This document shows positions 1-8,937 of a DNA stretch of 61,397 bases, in pieces; within the stretch, counting starts at the first letter, position 1; each line of letters opens with the position of its first letter. This stretch comes from Dyadobacter luteus (GTDB lineage: Bacteria > Bacteroidota > Bacteroidia > Cytophagales > Spirosomataceae). Position numbers and translations under genes: made by a program. The notes beneath the pieces are model-generated. The model did no database searches. It saw only the letters and a list, made by a program, of their open reading frames with translations, and was not told the origin of the DNA. The stretch lies in contig NZ_QNUL01000034.1 of NCBI RefSeq assembly GCF_003383615.1, positions 1-61,397 on the forward strand, written 5' to 3'.

Positions 1-37
1 CCGATTCAGACTCTTTTATAATGTCAGCATATTTCAT
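1..37 (-). CDS. Possible start of a gene running off the left edge
   Basis: An ATG on the minus strand at 37 opens 12 codons (MKYADIIKESES) without a stop before the window ends. A TATATTTG hexamer-like -7 element (48 to 41, minus strand) lies only 3 bases upstream, so this would be a leaderless or nearly leaderless start, or the true start lies further left. Too little is visible to assign a family. Confidence 0.25.
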   Translation of the reverse strand, partial: MKYADIIKESES

Positions 38-503
38 AAACAAATATACGACTTTTTATTTCTAATTTAGTATTACATATTATTACAAATACTATTTATT
101 GGAATGTTTGTTTGGTCATTGTTGTAGTTGGAGAAAATTGTAATCAAGAGGACGAGTACTATAAGCAGGCGATACGGTCCGGAAATGCCTGGTGTTAGTT
201 GTAGTTTGATACATCAGAACTAACTTCGCTGTGATCCAGAGACGATTTAAAAGAAAGATTAATTTAGGAAGGAAGTCAGGTAGTTTTTATTTCTTACCTG
301 CTTAAAATTGGAAATCCTTTCAAAGACCCTGATTCCATGATTTCCAAACAGCGCAAATAATCAAGATATAGGTGGTACTGTTTTGCATAAAAAGGTGAAA
401 CAGATCTATCTGATAAATCGTTTAATGGGAGAAATAGAGTTGTCACTTTTCTGGAATACCTTGCAAACTCTGCAAGCTTAAATTGTAAGTACTTTCCACA
501 CAT
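38..503. other. Gene-free, AT-rich stretch
   Basis: No convincing reading frame. The 117-codon minus-strand frame at 294-647 overlaps the dehydrogenase and shows no family features. A short inverted repeat CAGGTA...TACCTG sits near 278-300. The stretch probably holds the promoters for the left-edge gene and for the dehydrogenase at 504, but I see no strong TAnnTTTG box for the latter. Confidence 0.4.
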
Positions 504-1667
504 ATGCTCACCACCGACTTCCTCCAAATCTCCGACCTGCTCACTCCCGAACAACGCCTGATCGCGCAAAGCGTAAAGGAGTTTACGGAAAAAGAAATCA
601 AACCTGTTATTGAAGACTTTGCACAACGGGCGGCATTTCCTGTTCATCTGGTCAGGAAATTCGGAGAGATGGGTGTTTTTGGTCCTACGATTCCGGCAGA
701 ATATGGGGGAGGAGGATTGGATTATATCAGTTACGGCTTGATGTGTCAGGAAATTGAGAGGGGAGATTCGGGCATGAGGTCAACTGTGTCGGTACAGGGC
801 TCACTGGTCATGTGGCCTATTTTTGCATTTGGCACTGAAGAGCAGAAACTGAAGTATTTGCCTCAACTTGCCAGCGGAGCTTTGTTGGGATGCTTCGGGC
901 TCACTGAGCCGGACTATGGCTCCAATCCCGCAGGAATGGCATCCCGACTCGCTAAAACAGAAGGTGGTTATATTCTGTCTGGATCTAAAATATGGATTTC
1001 TAATGCTCCTTATGCGGATATCGCTGTGGTTTGGGCCCGCAATGATGAGGGGAAGGTGCAGGGTATAATCGTTGAACGTGGTATGGATGGTTTTTCTACA
1101 CCGGAAATTCACAGGAAATGGTCACTTCGGGCGAGTGCCACCGGTGAGCTTGTATTTGACAATGTATTTATTCCTGAAGAGAATCTGTTTCCTGGCGGTG
1201 TGGGCATGAAGGCGCCGCTGCAGTGCCTGGATAAGGCGCGGTTCGGTATTGCCTGGGGAGCGATAGGTGCTGCGCTGGATTGTTATGAAACGGCGGTCAG
1301 GTATGCTTCGGAACGTATACAATTTGATAAACCGATTGCTGCATTCCAGCTTACTCAAAAGAAACTGGCAGAAATGCTCACTGAAATTACCAAGGCTCAA
1401 TTATTGGCATGGCGGCTTGGAACGCTTATGAATGAAGGTAGGGCGACAGCAGCTCAAATCTCCATGGCCAAACGAAATAATGTAGCTATGGCGCTGAATG
1501 TGGCCAGGGAGTCAAGACAAATTCTCGGAGCCATGGGTATATCCGGAGATTACCCCATCATGAGGCACATGACGAATCTGGAGTCTGTGATAACCTACGA
1601 AGGAACACACGATATTCACTTACTTATTCTGGGAGCAGAGATAACAGGAATGCAGGCGTTTAAGTAG
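504..1667 (+). CDS. gcdH: Acyl-CoA dehydrogenase, glutaryl-CoA dehydrogenase type
   Basis: A 387-residue flavoenzyme of the acyl-CoA dehydrogenase fold, most like glutaryl-CoA dehydrogenase, which oxidises and decarboxylates glutaryl-CoA to crotonyl-CoA in lysine/tryptophan breakdown. The sequence shows the family block GCFGLTEPDYGSNP, the upstream segment SGMRSTVSVQGSL typical of the glutaryl subgroup, and near the C terminus TYEGTHDIH with the catalytic base at about E366. Length matches the family. The start is the ATG at 504; no better upstream start exists. It stands alone: a repeat array follows and the next gene is on the other strand. An ordinary short-chain acyl-CoA dehydrogenase is the alternative, but the C-terminal motif favours the glutaryl type. 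Confidence 0.88.
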   Translation: MLTTDFLQISDLLTPEQRLIAQSVKEFTEKEIKPVIEDFAQRAAFPVHLVRKFGEMGVFGPTIPAEYGGGGLDYISYGLMCQEIERGDSGMRSTVSVQGSLVMWPIFAFGTEEQKLKYLPQLASGALLGCFGLTEPDYGSNPAGMASRLAKTEGGYILSGSKIWISNAPYADIAVVWARNDEGKVQGIIVERGMDGFSTPEIHRKWSLRASATGELVFDNVFIPEENLFPGGVGMKAPLQCLDKARFGIAWGAIGAALDCYETAVRYASERIQFDKPIAAFQLTQKKLAEMLTEITKAQLLAWRLGTLMNEGRATAAQISMAKRNNVAMALNVARESRQILGAMGISGDYPIMRHMTNLESVITYEGTHDIHLLILGAEITGMQAFK

Positions 1668-1668
1668 C

Positions 1669-1945
1669 CATTAGCTGTTAGCCTTTAGCTAATAGCAGCG
1701 ATTATTGGTGCATTACTGCTGATTTATCTCATTTTGAATGATAGCAATAAGCTAAAAGCTTATTGCTAACAGCTAGTGCTTATTAGTGCATTGCTGCTGC
1801 TTACCTCGTTCTAAACGAAACGATAATCAGAAGCTAAGGGCTCATTGCTAACAGCCAACAGTGATCATTGGTGCATTACTGCTACTTTATCTCATTTTGA
1901 ACGATTATCAGAAGCTAAAGGCTCACAGCTCACAGCTATTAGTTC
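1669..1945. repeat. Degenerate tandem repeat, about 83 bp x 3, with AGCTAATAGC palindromes
   Basis: Three imperfect copies of a roughly 80-86 bp unit lie at about 1694-1773, 1774-1856 and 1857-1942. Each holds a core close to ATTGGTGCATTACTGCT, then TTATCTCATTTTGAACGAT, then an AAGCTAAAGGCTCATTGCT type tail. The array is bounded by self-complementary words such as TTAGCTAATAGC and CTGTTAGC. It fills the gap between two convergent genes. Confidence 0.7.
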
Positions 1946-1949
1946 CCCC

Positions 1950-2852
1950 TTATGGCTCATTGCCATCAGCTAATAGCTCCTTTTGCATTTCCCTGCTCGT
2001 TTGCCGCGATCCGTCGTGTGACCAACCTGGTGCTTTGAAGACATACTTCAGTTTTGTCATGAAGCTGGTAGGCTGTGCGAAATCTTTACCGATTTCCCTC
2101 CATTCATGGAAAATAGTATGTCCCAAATCTGTTTCTTTCAAACTGCTCGTAAGGCCATATCGTGTGGGAATCCTATCCATTTCTTCCTGAAAGGTGCCGA
2201 ATAGCCTGTCCCAGACAATCAGGCACATGCCCATATTTTTATCCAGATACTCAACATTACTGGCATGGTGCACCCGGTGGTGCGATGGCGTAACCAGAAT
2301 ATATTCCAGAAAGCCCAGTTTGCCCACATGCTCGGTGTGTACGATGATCCCGTAAATCTGAGTAATGGAGTACATGATCACAATATCCGCAGGATTAAAA
2401 CCGAGCAAAACCAACGGGATGAAATACACAAACCGGTACAAAGGCTGAAATACCGAAGAACGGAAGCCAGTAGTCAGATTGAAATGCTCAGAAGAATGAT
2501 GCGTCACATGCACTGCCCAGAAAAGTCTGCAATGGTGATCCACATAATGCAAAGTGTAAAAGGCAAGATCTTCTAACAGGAAAAGTGCAGTCCAGTATAC
2601 ATAAGGATTGGCAACAGGCTCTACGATACGGTAATTAAAAAGCCAGATCAGCAAGCTTACGTATACCACACGGAAAACAAGATCAATACCGCCGTTCAGT
2701 AACATGAGTGCGGCGTTGGTAAGCGTATCTTTGATATGATAACTTTTCCTCTCCGAACGATTGGTCAGGAAAATTTCAAGTGCGATGAGGATCAGATAAA
2801 AAGGCGTTGAAATCTTTAGAATAAAATCCTCAAATTCATAGGTGCCCGACAT
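1950..2852 (-). CDS. Sterol desaturase / fatty acid hydroxylase family membrane protein
   Basis: A 300-residue integral membrane di-iron oxygenase-like protein. The histidine clusters that bind the metal are visible: H102...HH106-107, H115..HH118-119, H172/H175, HH191-192 and HH195-196, between about four hydrophobic segments. Family members hydroxylate or desaturate sterols, fatty acids or carotenoids; the substrate here cannot be read. The last residues (LLADGNEP) are encoded by the edge of the neighbouring repeat array, so the C-terminal tail may have been remodelled by it. Monocistronic, convergent with the dehydrogenase. Confidence 0.85.
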   Translation of the reverse strand: MSGTYEFEDFILKISTPFYLILIALEIFLTNRSERKSYHIKDTLTNAALMLLNGGIDLVFRVVYVSLLIWLFNYRIVEPVANPYVYWTALFLLEDLAFYTLHYVDHHCRLFWAVHVTHHSSEHFNLTTGFRSSVFQPLYRFVYFIPLVLLGFNPADIVIMYSITQIYGIIVHTEHVGKLGFLEYILVTPSHHRVHHASNVEYLDKNMGMCLIVWDRLFGTFQEEMDRIPTRYGLTSSLKETDLGHTIFHEWREIGKDFAQPTSFMTKLKYVFKAPGWSHDGSRQTSREMQKELLADGNEP

Positions 2853-3029
2853 AGGATAATTTGAATTTTAGACAAAGATAAAAAGGAAGGAAACCGTTTA
2901 GTTTGCAAGAGTAACTTTTAAGGAATTTTTAATCGGCTATTCTTGATTTTTAAAGTTTAATCATTTGTCAATATGAAGACAATCAATCGATTGTAAACCC
3001 CCATGGCGAGTCTGGCTTTATTTTTTTGG

Positions 3030-4517
3030 TTATTTAATCATTTTCTTGAGTGCTTTCCTGAGTGCCTCATTTTTGTATTTTTTCTGCAGAATGACCGGGG
3101 CGGCAATACGCTCGCGGCAATCAAAAAGAGAACATCTCTCACATGTCTGATTCACTGTGCGTGCGGGTATCGCAGGATCATTCAGGAAGTGGATCTTCCC
3201 ACGGGTTGCTTCGTCAAGATACATACCCATCGAAACGCTCACGTTTAAATTGTGAGTAGTGTTCATAGGTTGAGCGAAACTGATTACAAGATAATCGTCT
3301 TTGGAGTCCAGGTAGGTCGATTTTTGTGCTTTGCAGAGTATCTTGTCTGGTTCATGGTGCTCCTGTTCCGCAAGTTCATTCAGGATTGTGAGGGCCACCC
3401 AGCGCCTGCAATAATGCTCATCACGGACGGTGTGCGGATAATGCTTTCTTGAAATATGCATTTCCTTGGTCATATCGAACAGATTCTGTCCGGCAAAATT
3501 GTTGAAGCGCGAGAAAAAGATCTGGTTAATACCAAAGTAACGCGGGAGGACATTACTTACTCTGTAAAAGAAGGATTCAGGAGTTGTATTAAACTCAGAA
3601 ACCAAACCGATTAGTTTCTCTGGCTGCCATTCGGGTGACTGGAAAAATGCAGCCAGTTTCGGAACCAGTAAATTTCTTTTAATAATGACGGCGCTGGCAA
3701 AATAGGAAGCCTTGAAGTTATTCAACAGCTGTTCGAAGGTTTCGGCTTCCACCAGTGCAGTCGTATGCAACCGGTTTTTGAGGTTCAGATAATGGTAACC
3801 AATTTCTCGCCCGTATATAAATAAGCGTTGCACAGAACTCAGATTGTGATTAAGCAGCAACCGGTTCCCTTGTGGATTAGGTATGGTAAGTGAGCGTACA
3901 GTACTGAACTCGGGATTTGCTTTTTCGTTGATATATTCAATCTGATAACCATAACGATTGGTGAGAATATCTTCCAGAAATGCTTCATCAATCAGTTTTT
4001 CCTCCGGCACTTCACACTCTTTCAGGAATTGCTCTGCTTCCAGCTCAATATCCTCGAAATAATTGTCGTGCATTTCCTGGTATGTTCTCAGTGCCGAGAA
4101 ATAGAATTTCTCAATAGACATGTTATAGTTTCGGGCAATCTCAATAAGCGTTCCTACAAATGCACTGATTTTAGCGGGAGCATCTGACAATATTTCCAGA
4201 AGATTGGCAGGATCAATTCCGAAGAGTTCGAGCGGGAGTTCGGTTAAAATATTTGAGCTGAGCAGCTCGGATATGGGTTCAAGTCTTTTGCTGAGTTTGA
4301 GAGACACCAATGTGTCGTACTCCACATTCATAGCTGACGCCAAAGCCAAAATCTTATCCGACTTGGGATATTTTTTCCCTTTTTCTATTTCATTGATATA
4401 GGATACCGATAAACCTGATTTCTGAGACAGTTCGCTGAGAGAGAGTCCTTTGTCAAGTCGAAGTTGTTTGAGTTTTAGTCCAAAAACAAGCTTTACATTA
4501 TCGGTATTTATAGCCAC
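3030..4517 (-). CDS. XRE-family regulator with ImmA/IrrE-like and short-chain acyl-CoA regulator domains
   Basis: A 495-residue regulator. Residues 10-70 form a clear lambda-repressor-type helix-turn-helix (LSLSELSQKSGLSVSYINEI). The middle part resembles the ImmA/IrrE peptidase domain, but where HExxH is expected it reads REIGYH (237-242), so peptidase activity is probably lost. The C terminus carries a Cys cluster, C459, C462, C467, in a CxxCxxxxC layout as in the RamB/ScfR group that senses short-chain acyl-CoA and controls acetate, propionate or glyoxylate genes. That role is inferred from the domain order. It is flanked by non-operonic genes, so targets are probably elsewhere or itself. 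Confidence 0.8.
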   Translation of the reverse strand: MAINTDNVKLVFGLKLKQLRLDKGLSLSELSQKSGLSVSYINEIEKGKKYPKSDKILALASAMNVEYDTLVSLKLSKRLEPISELLSSNILTELPLELFGIDPANLLEILSDAPAKISAFVGTLIEIARNYNMSIEKFYFSALRTYQEMHDNYFEDIELEAEQFLKECEVPEEKLIDEAFLEDILTNRYGYQIEYINEKANPEFSTVRSLTIPNPQGNRLLLNHNLSSVQRLFIYGREIGYHYLNLKNRLHTTALVEAETFEQLLNNFKASYFASAVIIKRNLLVPKLAAFFQSPEWQPEKLIGLVSEFNTTPESFFYRVSNVLPRYFGINQIFFSRFNNFAGQNLFDMTKEMHISRKHYPHTVRDEHYCRRWVALTILNELAEQEHHEPDKILCKAQKSTYLDSKDDYLVISFAQPMNTTHNLNVSVSMGMYLDEATRGKIHFLNDPAIPARTVNQTCERCSLFDCRERIAAPVILQKKYKNEALRKALKKMIK

Positions 4518-4624
4518 AAAAATTGAGGAAAGTTGAGTTGATACTGTAAGTTATTTAAAATCTGTACCTGGCAAGTTATATAAATCCATACAAAGACCGA
4601 AATTTAGGCTGTCCTGCTCTTTTG

Positions 4625-4667
4625 GAAAAAAATAAAGGCGAAGTGGAAATGATCCATTTCGCCTTTA
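4625..4667 (-). terminator. Rho-independent terminator of the outer-membrane barrel gene
   Basis: On the minus strand, a stem built from AAAGGCGAA and TTCGCCTTT (4634-4666) is followed by a run of seven or more U. It lies just past the stop at 4687. Confidence 0.75.
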
Positions 4668-4686
4668 GCGCTTAATTTCATTATTC

Positions 4687-5358
4687 TTAGAAAATCGCGA
4701 GTCCGAGAGTAGCCTGGAAAAGGTTTCCTTTTTTTCCGAACTGAGAAGCCGTTGTGGCGTTGTCAAACTTCACTTTTACTACGTCTGTGAAGTTACCTTC
4801 GTAGCGTACATCCAGGCTCAATCTTCCAAAGTCAAGTCCCACACCTGCCTGGTAACCATAAGCCAGACGGTTGTTGATCTCAGCACCTGAATTATCTCCG
4901 GTAACATCATCAAACGAGTCTCTGATTTTACCATTGTTAGACATACGCAAAGATGCCATTGGACCTACGTTGATACGCAGAAGTTTGGCAATTCTGAAAC
5001 CGAAAAGCACGGGAACATCAAGGTTTGAAAACCGCACATCCACTTTTCCGTCTGAGTTTTGTACGCCGTCCTTGTATACATTGAAGCGTCCTCCTTTTTG
5101 CGATAAGAGGAATTCCGGCTGGATATAGACGTTGCGGCCAAAACGGAAAAATACCCCTCCCGCAAAACCTAGTGAACGATTGTCGTTGTCTTTGAAATTG
5201 AATGCATCACCGCCACTGCCGAGCGAGAGGTCATTACTACCATTGATATTGGACAAGTTTGCTCCTGCCTTGATACCAAAGCGGAAAGCAGGATCGTATT
5301 GAGCAGATGCGCTGTGAGCGATGATCAGAGCACAAAAGGCAAACAGTAATTTTTTCAT
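4687..5358 (-). CDS. Small outer-membrane beta-barrel protein (porin family)
   Basis: A 223-residue protein with a signal peptide (MKKLLFAFCALIIAHSASA, cleaved before Q20) and then a series of short amphipathic strands separated by Gly/Asn-rich turns (for example FRFGIKAGANLSNI), ending in LGLAIF with an aromatic last residue, as expected for barrels inserted by BamA. This is the abundant Bacteroidota outer_membrane_beta-barrel family related to OmpX. No substrate can be inferred. Single gene with its own terminator, divergent from leuS. Confidence 0.82.
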   Translation of the reverse strand: MKKLLFAFCALIIAHSASAQYDPAFRFGIKAGANLSNINGSNDLSLGSGGDAFNFKDNDNRSLGFAGGVFFRFGRNVYIQPEFLLSQKGGRFNVYKDGVQNSDGKVDVRFSNLDVPVLFGFRIAKLLRINVGPMASLRMSNNGKIRDSFDDVTGDNSGAEINNRLAYGYQAGVGLDFGRLSLDVRYEGNFTDVVKVKFDNATTASQFGKKGNLFQATLGLAIF

Positions 5359-5530
5359 AGCATGTAGTTGATAAAAAATTTTAAAAATTGTAGTTGCAAA
5401 GACAGATTAAAATCCCGTGCCAGAGAAAAGAAATATTCTAGGAAATCTCTGAAGGCCATTTTGTGTAACCAAACGTAAAGTCTTTTTATCTATTGTGGTG
5501 TTTTACAGCACTGAATACAATCAAATCAAC

Positions 5531-5538
5531 TATTTTTG
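5531..5538 (+). promoter_or_regulatory. Candidate -7 box for leuS
   Basis: TATTTTTG fits the Bacteroidota TAnnTTTG box and lies about 105 bases before the leuS start. No good TTG is seen at the expected -33 distance. Confidence 0.4.
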
Positions 5539-5642
5539 CGGGCAATTTCGGGCGGAGGTAATTTTTTCTGCTTTGGAATTTAAAGATTTAACAATCTGTA
5601 TTTTAATACATTACAATATTTTAAGGAACAAATAGCATCATC

Positions 5643-8519
5643 ATGAGCGAGTATAGTCACAGGGACATTGAGAAGAAATGGCAGGACTTTTGGGAGAAAA
5701 ATGGTATTTATCATGTTGATAACAATGCCCAACTTCCCAAATATTACGTGCTGGATATGTTTCCGTACCCTTCAGGTGCAGGGTTGCACGTGGGCCATCC
5801 TCTGGGCTATATTGCTTCCGACATCTACTCCAGATACAAGCGGCTGAAAGGGTTCAATGTATTGCATCCTATGGGATTCGACAGCTTTGGTTTGCCGGCA
5901 GAGCAATACGCGATTCAGACAGGTCAGCATCCAGCTATCACGACTGAGCAAAATATCACCCGGTATATCGAGCAGTTGAAAAATCTGGGTTTGAGCTATG
6001 ACTGGAGCCGTGAAGTACGCACTTCTGATCCGTCGTATTACAAATGGACGCAGTGGATTTTTATGGAATTGTTCAACAGCTGGTATAACAACGACACCCG
6101 GCAGGCCGAATCCATAGAAACACTTACGGCGATATTTGCAAAAGAAGGAAATCAGCAGGTAAATGCTGCCTGCGATGAAGACATAACAGCATTTTCAGCA
6201 GAAGAATGGAATAGCTGGTCGGAAGAAAGTCAATATAAAATGACATTGAAATACCGGCTCACCTACGTGGCGGATGCTACTGTAAACTGGTGCCCGGCTT
6301 TGGGATCCGTATTGTCTAACGACGAGGTAAAAGATGGAGTAAGTGAAAGAGGAGGTTTTCCTGTTATTCAGAAACTGATGCGTCAGTGGATGATGCGCAT
6401 TACTGCCTATTCTCAAAGATTGCTTGACGGGCTTGACAATATCGACTGGACTGACTCATTGAAAGAACAACAACGCAACTGGATCGGAAGATCGGTAGGA
6501 GCGTTGGTGAAGTTTGCGTTGGACGGCAAAGAGCATGGGGCAGAGGGCATAGGGCAGGAAGCTGTAGAAGATTCCCATGCCCAATCCCCTAATCCCCATG
6601 CCAGTTATATAGAGGTGTTCACGACCCGTGTTGATACGATCTACGGGGTGACATTTATGGTGATTGCACCGGAGCATGAGTTGGTAGATGTGATTACCAC
6701 ACCCGAGCAGCGTGCGGAAATTGATGCCTATATCGACATGACCAAAAAACGCTCTGAGCGAGACAGAATGTCGGATGTGAAGACAGTTTCAGGTGCATTT
6801 ACGGGTGCGTACGTGTTAAATCCATTGAGCGGAGAGAAAGTGCCTGTTTATATTGCTGACTATGTATTGGCAGGATACGGAACAGGTGCGGTAATGGCGG
6901 TACCATCGGGCGACCAGCGTGACTGGAATTTTGCTACCCATTTCGGTTTGCCAATTATACCTATTCTGGATGCACAGAAAGATGTTGAAACACAGGCAGA
7001 TGCTACCAAAGAAGGGAAATATATCAATTCAGGTATTATTGATGGTCTGGATTTCAAACAGGCTACACAAACACTGGTGCAGTGGCTGGAAGAGCGCGGT
7101 GTAGGAAAAGGAAAAGTGAATTACCGTTTGCGCGATGCGGTATTTGGCCGTCAGCGTTATTGGGGCGAGCCGGTTCCTGTATATTATAAAAATGATAGTA
7201 CCGGACAGCCGTTGCCTTACTTACTGGAGGAATCAGAATTGCCTTTGAACCTGCCGGAAGTGGACAAGTATTTGCCAACTGAAAGCGGAGAGCCACCTTT
7301 GGGACGTGCACAAGGCTGGGAGCATGGTTCCGGCAACCAATATGAGCTGAGCACAATGCCGGGCTGGGCTGGAAGCAGCTGGTACTGGTACCGCTACATG
7401 GATCCAAAAAATAAAGAAGAGTTTGCATCTCAGGAGGCAATCGGTTATTGGAAAGATGTGGACTTATACATCGGTGGAACTGAGCATGCCACAGGTCACT
7501 TGCTATATAGCCGTTTTTGGAATAAATTTTTGAAAGACAGAGGGTTTGTGCCGGAAGAAGAACCTTTCAAAAAACTGATTAACCAGGGCATGATTCAGGG
7601 GCGCAGTAACTTTGTTTACCGCGTGAAAAGTGATAATTACAGCAAACCTGTCTTCGTCAGCGCTGGGTTGAAAGGTGATTATGATGTAACTCCGCTGCAC
7701 GTGGATGTCAATATCGTGGAGAATGATGTGCTGGATGTTGAGAAATTCAAAGCCTCGCGCAAGGATATAGCGGGAGATCAGGCAGAGTTCATTTTGGAAG
7801 ATGGCAAGTATGTGTGCGGATGGGAAGTGGAGAAAATGTCGAAATCCAAGTTCAATGTTGTCAATCCGGACGATATCGTAACCCGCTACGGAGCCGATAC
7901 ACTACGTCTGTATGAAATGTTCCTTGGACCTTTGGAGCAGGCAAAACCCTGGAATACCAATGGGATTGACGGAACATACCGTTTTATCCGGAAATTCTGG
8001 AGATTGTTCTACAATGATTTGGGACAATGGGTTGTGAAGGATATTCCTGCTAAGCCGGAAGAACTGAAAACGCTTCACAAAACGATTAAGAAGATTGAAG
8101 AAGATATTGAAAACTTCTCTTTCAATACAGCAGTAAGTGCGTTTATGGTGTGTGTGAATGAACTGAGCAGTGCTAAATGTGCAAGCAAAGAAATTTTGCA
8201 GGAACTTGTTATCCTGCTTTCTCCTTATGCTCCTCACATCGCGGAAGAACTGTGGTTCGCTTTAGGAAATGAAGAAGGAAAAGTTTCAAAAGCAGCCTTC
8301 CCGGTTTTCAATCCTCAGCATATTGTTGAAGATACTTTCGAATACCCGGTTCAAATCAATGGTAAAGTGAGGATCTCATTGCCATTTGCATTGGATACTC
8401 CTGCTGCTGATATCGAAAAAGAGGTATTGGCGAATGAAGTGGTGCAAAAATGGATGGAAGGTAAAACGCCTAAGAAAGTAATCGTAGTACCAAAGCGAAT
8501 TGTTAACGTCGTACTCTGA
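5643..8519 (+). CDS. leuS: Leucyl-tRNA synthetase
   Basis: A 958-residue class I synthetase that charges tRNA-Leu in the cytoplasm. The HIGH signature is H49-V-G-H52 after PYPSGAGL, and KMSKS is K731-S735. The CP1 editing domain (FTTRVDTIYG onward) and the C-terminal anticodon-binding part are present. Bacteroidota enzymes are usually about 920-945 residues. The excess here is explained largely by residues 298-320, a low-complexity stretch encoded by a 69-bp palindromic repeat (6533-6601) lying just before the editing domain's TTR motif. The frame is kept, so the enzyme is probably active. Followed by a strong terminator. Confidence 0.97.
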   Translation: MSEYSHRDIEKKWQDFWEKNGIYHVDNNAQLPKYYVLDMFPYPSGAGLHVGHPLGYIASDIYSRYKRLKGFNVLHPMGFDSFGLPAEQYAIQTGQHPAITTEQNITRYIEQLKNLGLSYDWSREVRTSDPSYYKWTQWIFMELFNSWYNNDTRQAESIETLTAIFAKEGNQQVNAACDEDITAFSAEEWNSWSEESQYKMTLKYRLTYVADATVNWCPALGSVLSNDEVKDGVSERGGFPVIQKLMRQWMMRITAYSQRLLDGLDNIDWTDSLKEQQRNWIGRSVGALVKFALDGKEHGAEGIGQEAVEDSHAQSPNPHASYIEVFTTRVDTIYGVTFMVIAPEHELVDVITTPEQRAEIDAYIDMTKKRSERDRMSDVKTVSGAFTGAYVLNPLSGEKVPVYIADYVLAGYGTGAVMAVPSGDQRDWNFATHFGLPIIPILDAQKDVETQADATKEGKYINSGIIDGLDFKQATQTLVQWLEERGVGKGKVNYRLRDAVFGRQRYWGEPVPVYYKNDSTGQPLPYLLEESELPLNLPEVDKYLPTESGEPPLGRAQGWEHGSGNQYELSTMPGWAGSSWYWYRYMDPKNKEEFASQEAIGYWKDVDLYIGGTEHATGHLLYSRFWNKFLKDRGFVPEEEPFKKLINQGMIQGRSNFVYRVKSDNYSKPVFVSAGLKGDYDVTPLHVDVNIVENDVLDVEKFKASRKDIAGDQAEFILEDGKYVCGWEVEKMSKSKFNVVNPDDIVTRYGADTLRLYEMFLGPLEQAKPWNTNGIDGTYRFIRKFWRLFYNDLGQWVVKDIPAKPEELKTLHKTIKKIEEDIENFSFNTAVSAFMVCVNELSSAKCASKEILQELVILLSPYAPHIAEELWFALGNEEGKVSKAAFPVFNPQHIVEDTFEYPVQINGKVRISLPFALDTPAADIEKEVLANEVVQKWMEGKTPKKVIVVPKRIVNVVL
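6533..6601. repeat. Palindromic repeat element inserted in frame within leuS
   Basis: The segment begins GCATGGGG and ends CCCCATGC, exact reverse complements, with GGGCATAGGGC near the left end and GATTCCCATGCCC near the right. It is 69 bp, a multiple of three, and encodes residues 298-320 of LeuS. Its words GGGCA(A/G)AGGGCAT recur in the palindrome at 38559-38645. Confidence 0.65.
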
Positions 8520-8540
8520 TAGGTTCTTAATTTCAGGAGA

Positions 8541-8577
8541 AGAGGATAATAGGTTCAGACCGGCTATCCTCTTTTTG
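8541..8577 (+). terminator. leuS terminator
   Basis: Stem AGAGGATA (8541-8548) with TATCCTCT (8565-8572), followed by TTTTTG. Confidence 0.8.
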
Positions 8578-8937
8578 TTTTTCCGGCGATATTATTCAAA
8601 AAAAAACCTGCCGGTTGGTGTGAGCCGTCCTGACAGGTTTAACGATAGTGTGTAAAAGTGTGAACCTTAAAACAAGTTTGATGATGAAGTGATTAAGAGC
8701 TTATAATGTGTGCATTTTGCGTTTTGCGTAATTTATAGACACGGAAAGGGTTAGTTGGTCACATAATCGCGGGAAAAAAATGGTAAAATTCCTGAGTCAG
8801 GGTATTTTTATTTTGTATGTGCCTGACAGATAGATGGAAAGAATATATGATTTGTGCAGATATCATGAGTTGAATACGAATTGTTATAGATTAGCATCAT
8901 TTTTGAAGCACCCGAACCTTTAACCGCTGAACTATCA
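8578..8937. other. Intergenic stretch before the sigma factor gene
   Basis: No supported reading frame. It contains the minus-strand terminator-like hairpin at 8598-8640 without any recognisable minus-strand gene to its right, and presumably the promoter of the sigma/FecR/SusCD operon. I could not find a clean TTG/TAnnTTTG pair. Confidence 0.4.
8598..8640 (-). terminator. Orphan minus-strand terminator
   Basis: AAACCTG (8604-8610) pairs with CAGGTTT (8634-8640). On the minus strand the hairpin is followed by nine U. No minus-strand gene lies upstream of it, so it may end a small RNA within about 8641-8937. Confidence 0.5.

Noticed and set aside
294..647. 117-codon minus-strand frame
   Set aside because: Overlaps the start of a strong dehydrogenase gene and has no recognisable features.
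1669..1945. CRISPR array
   Set aside because: Copies are diverged, adjacent and about 83 bp long, with no uniform short repeat plus unique spacers, and no cas genes are present.
1861..2190. 109-codon plus-strand frame
   Set aside because: Begins in the tandem repeat and runs antisense to the hydroxylase gene.
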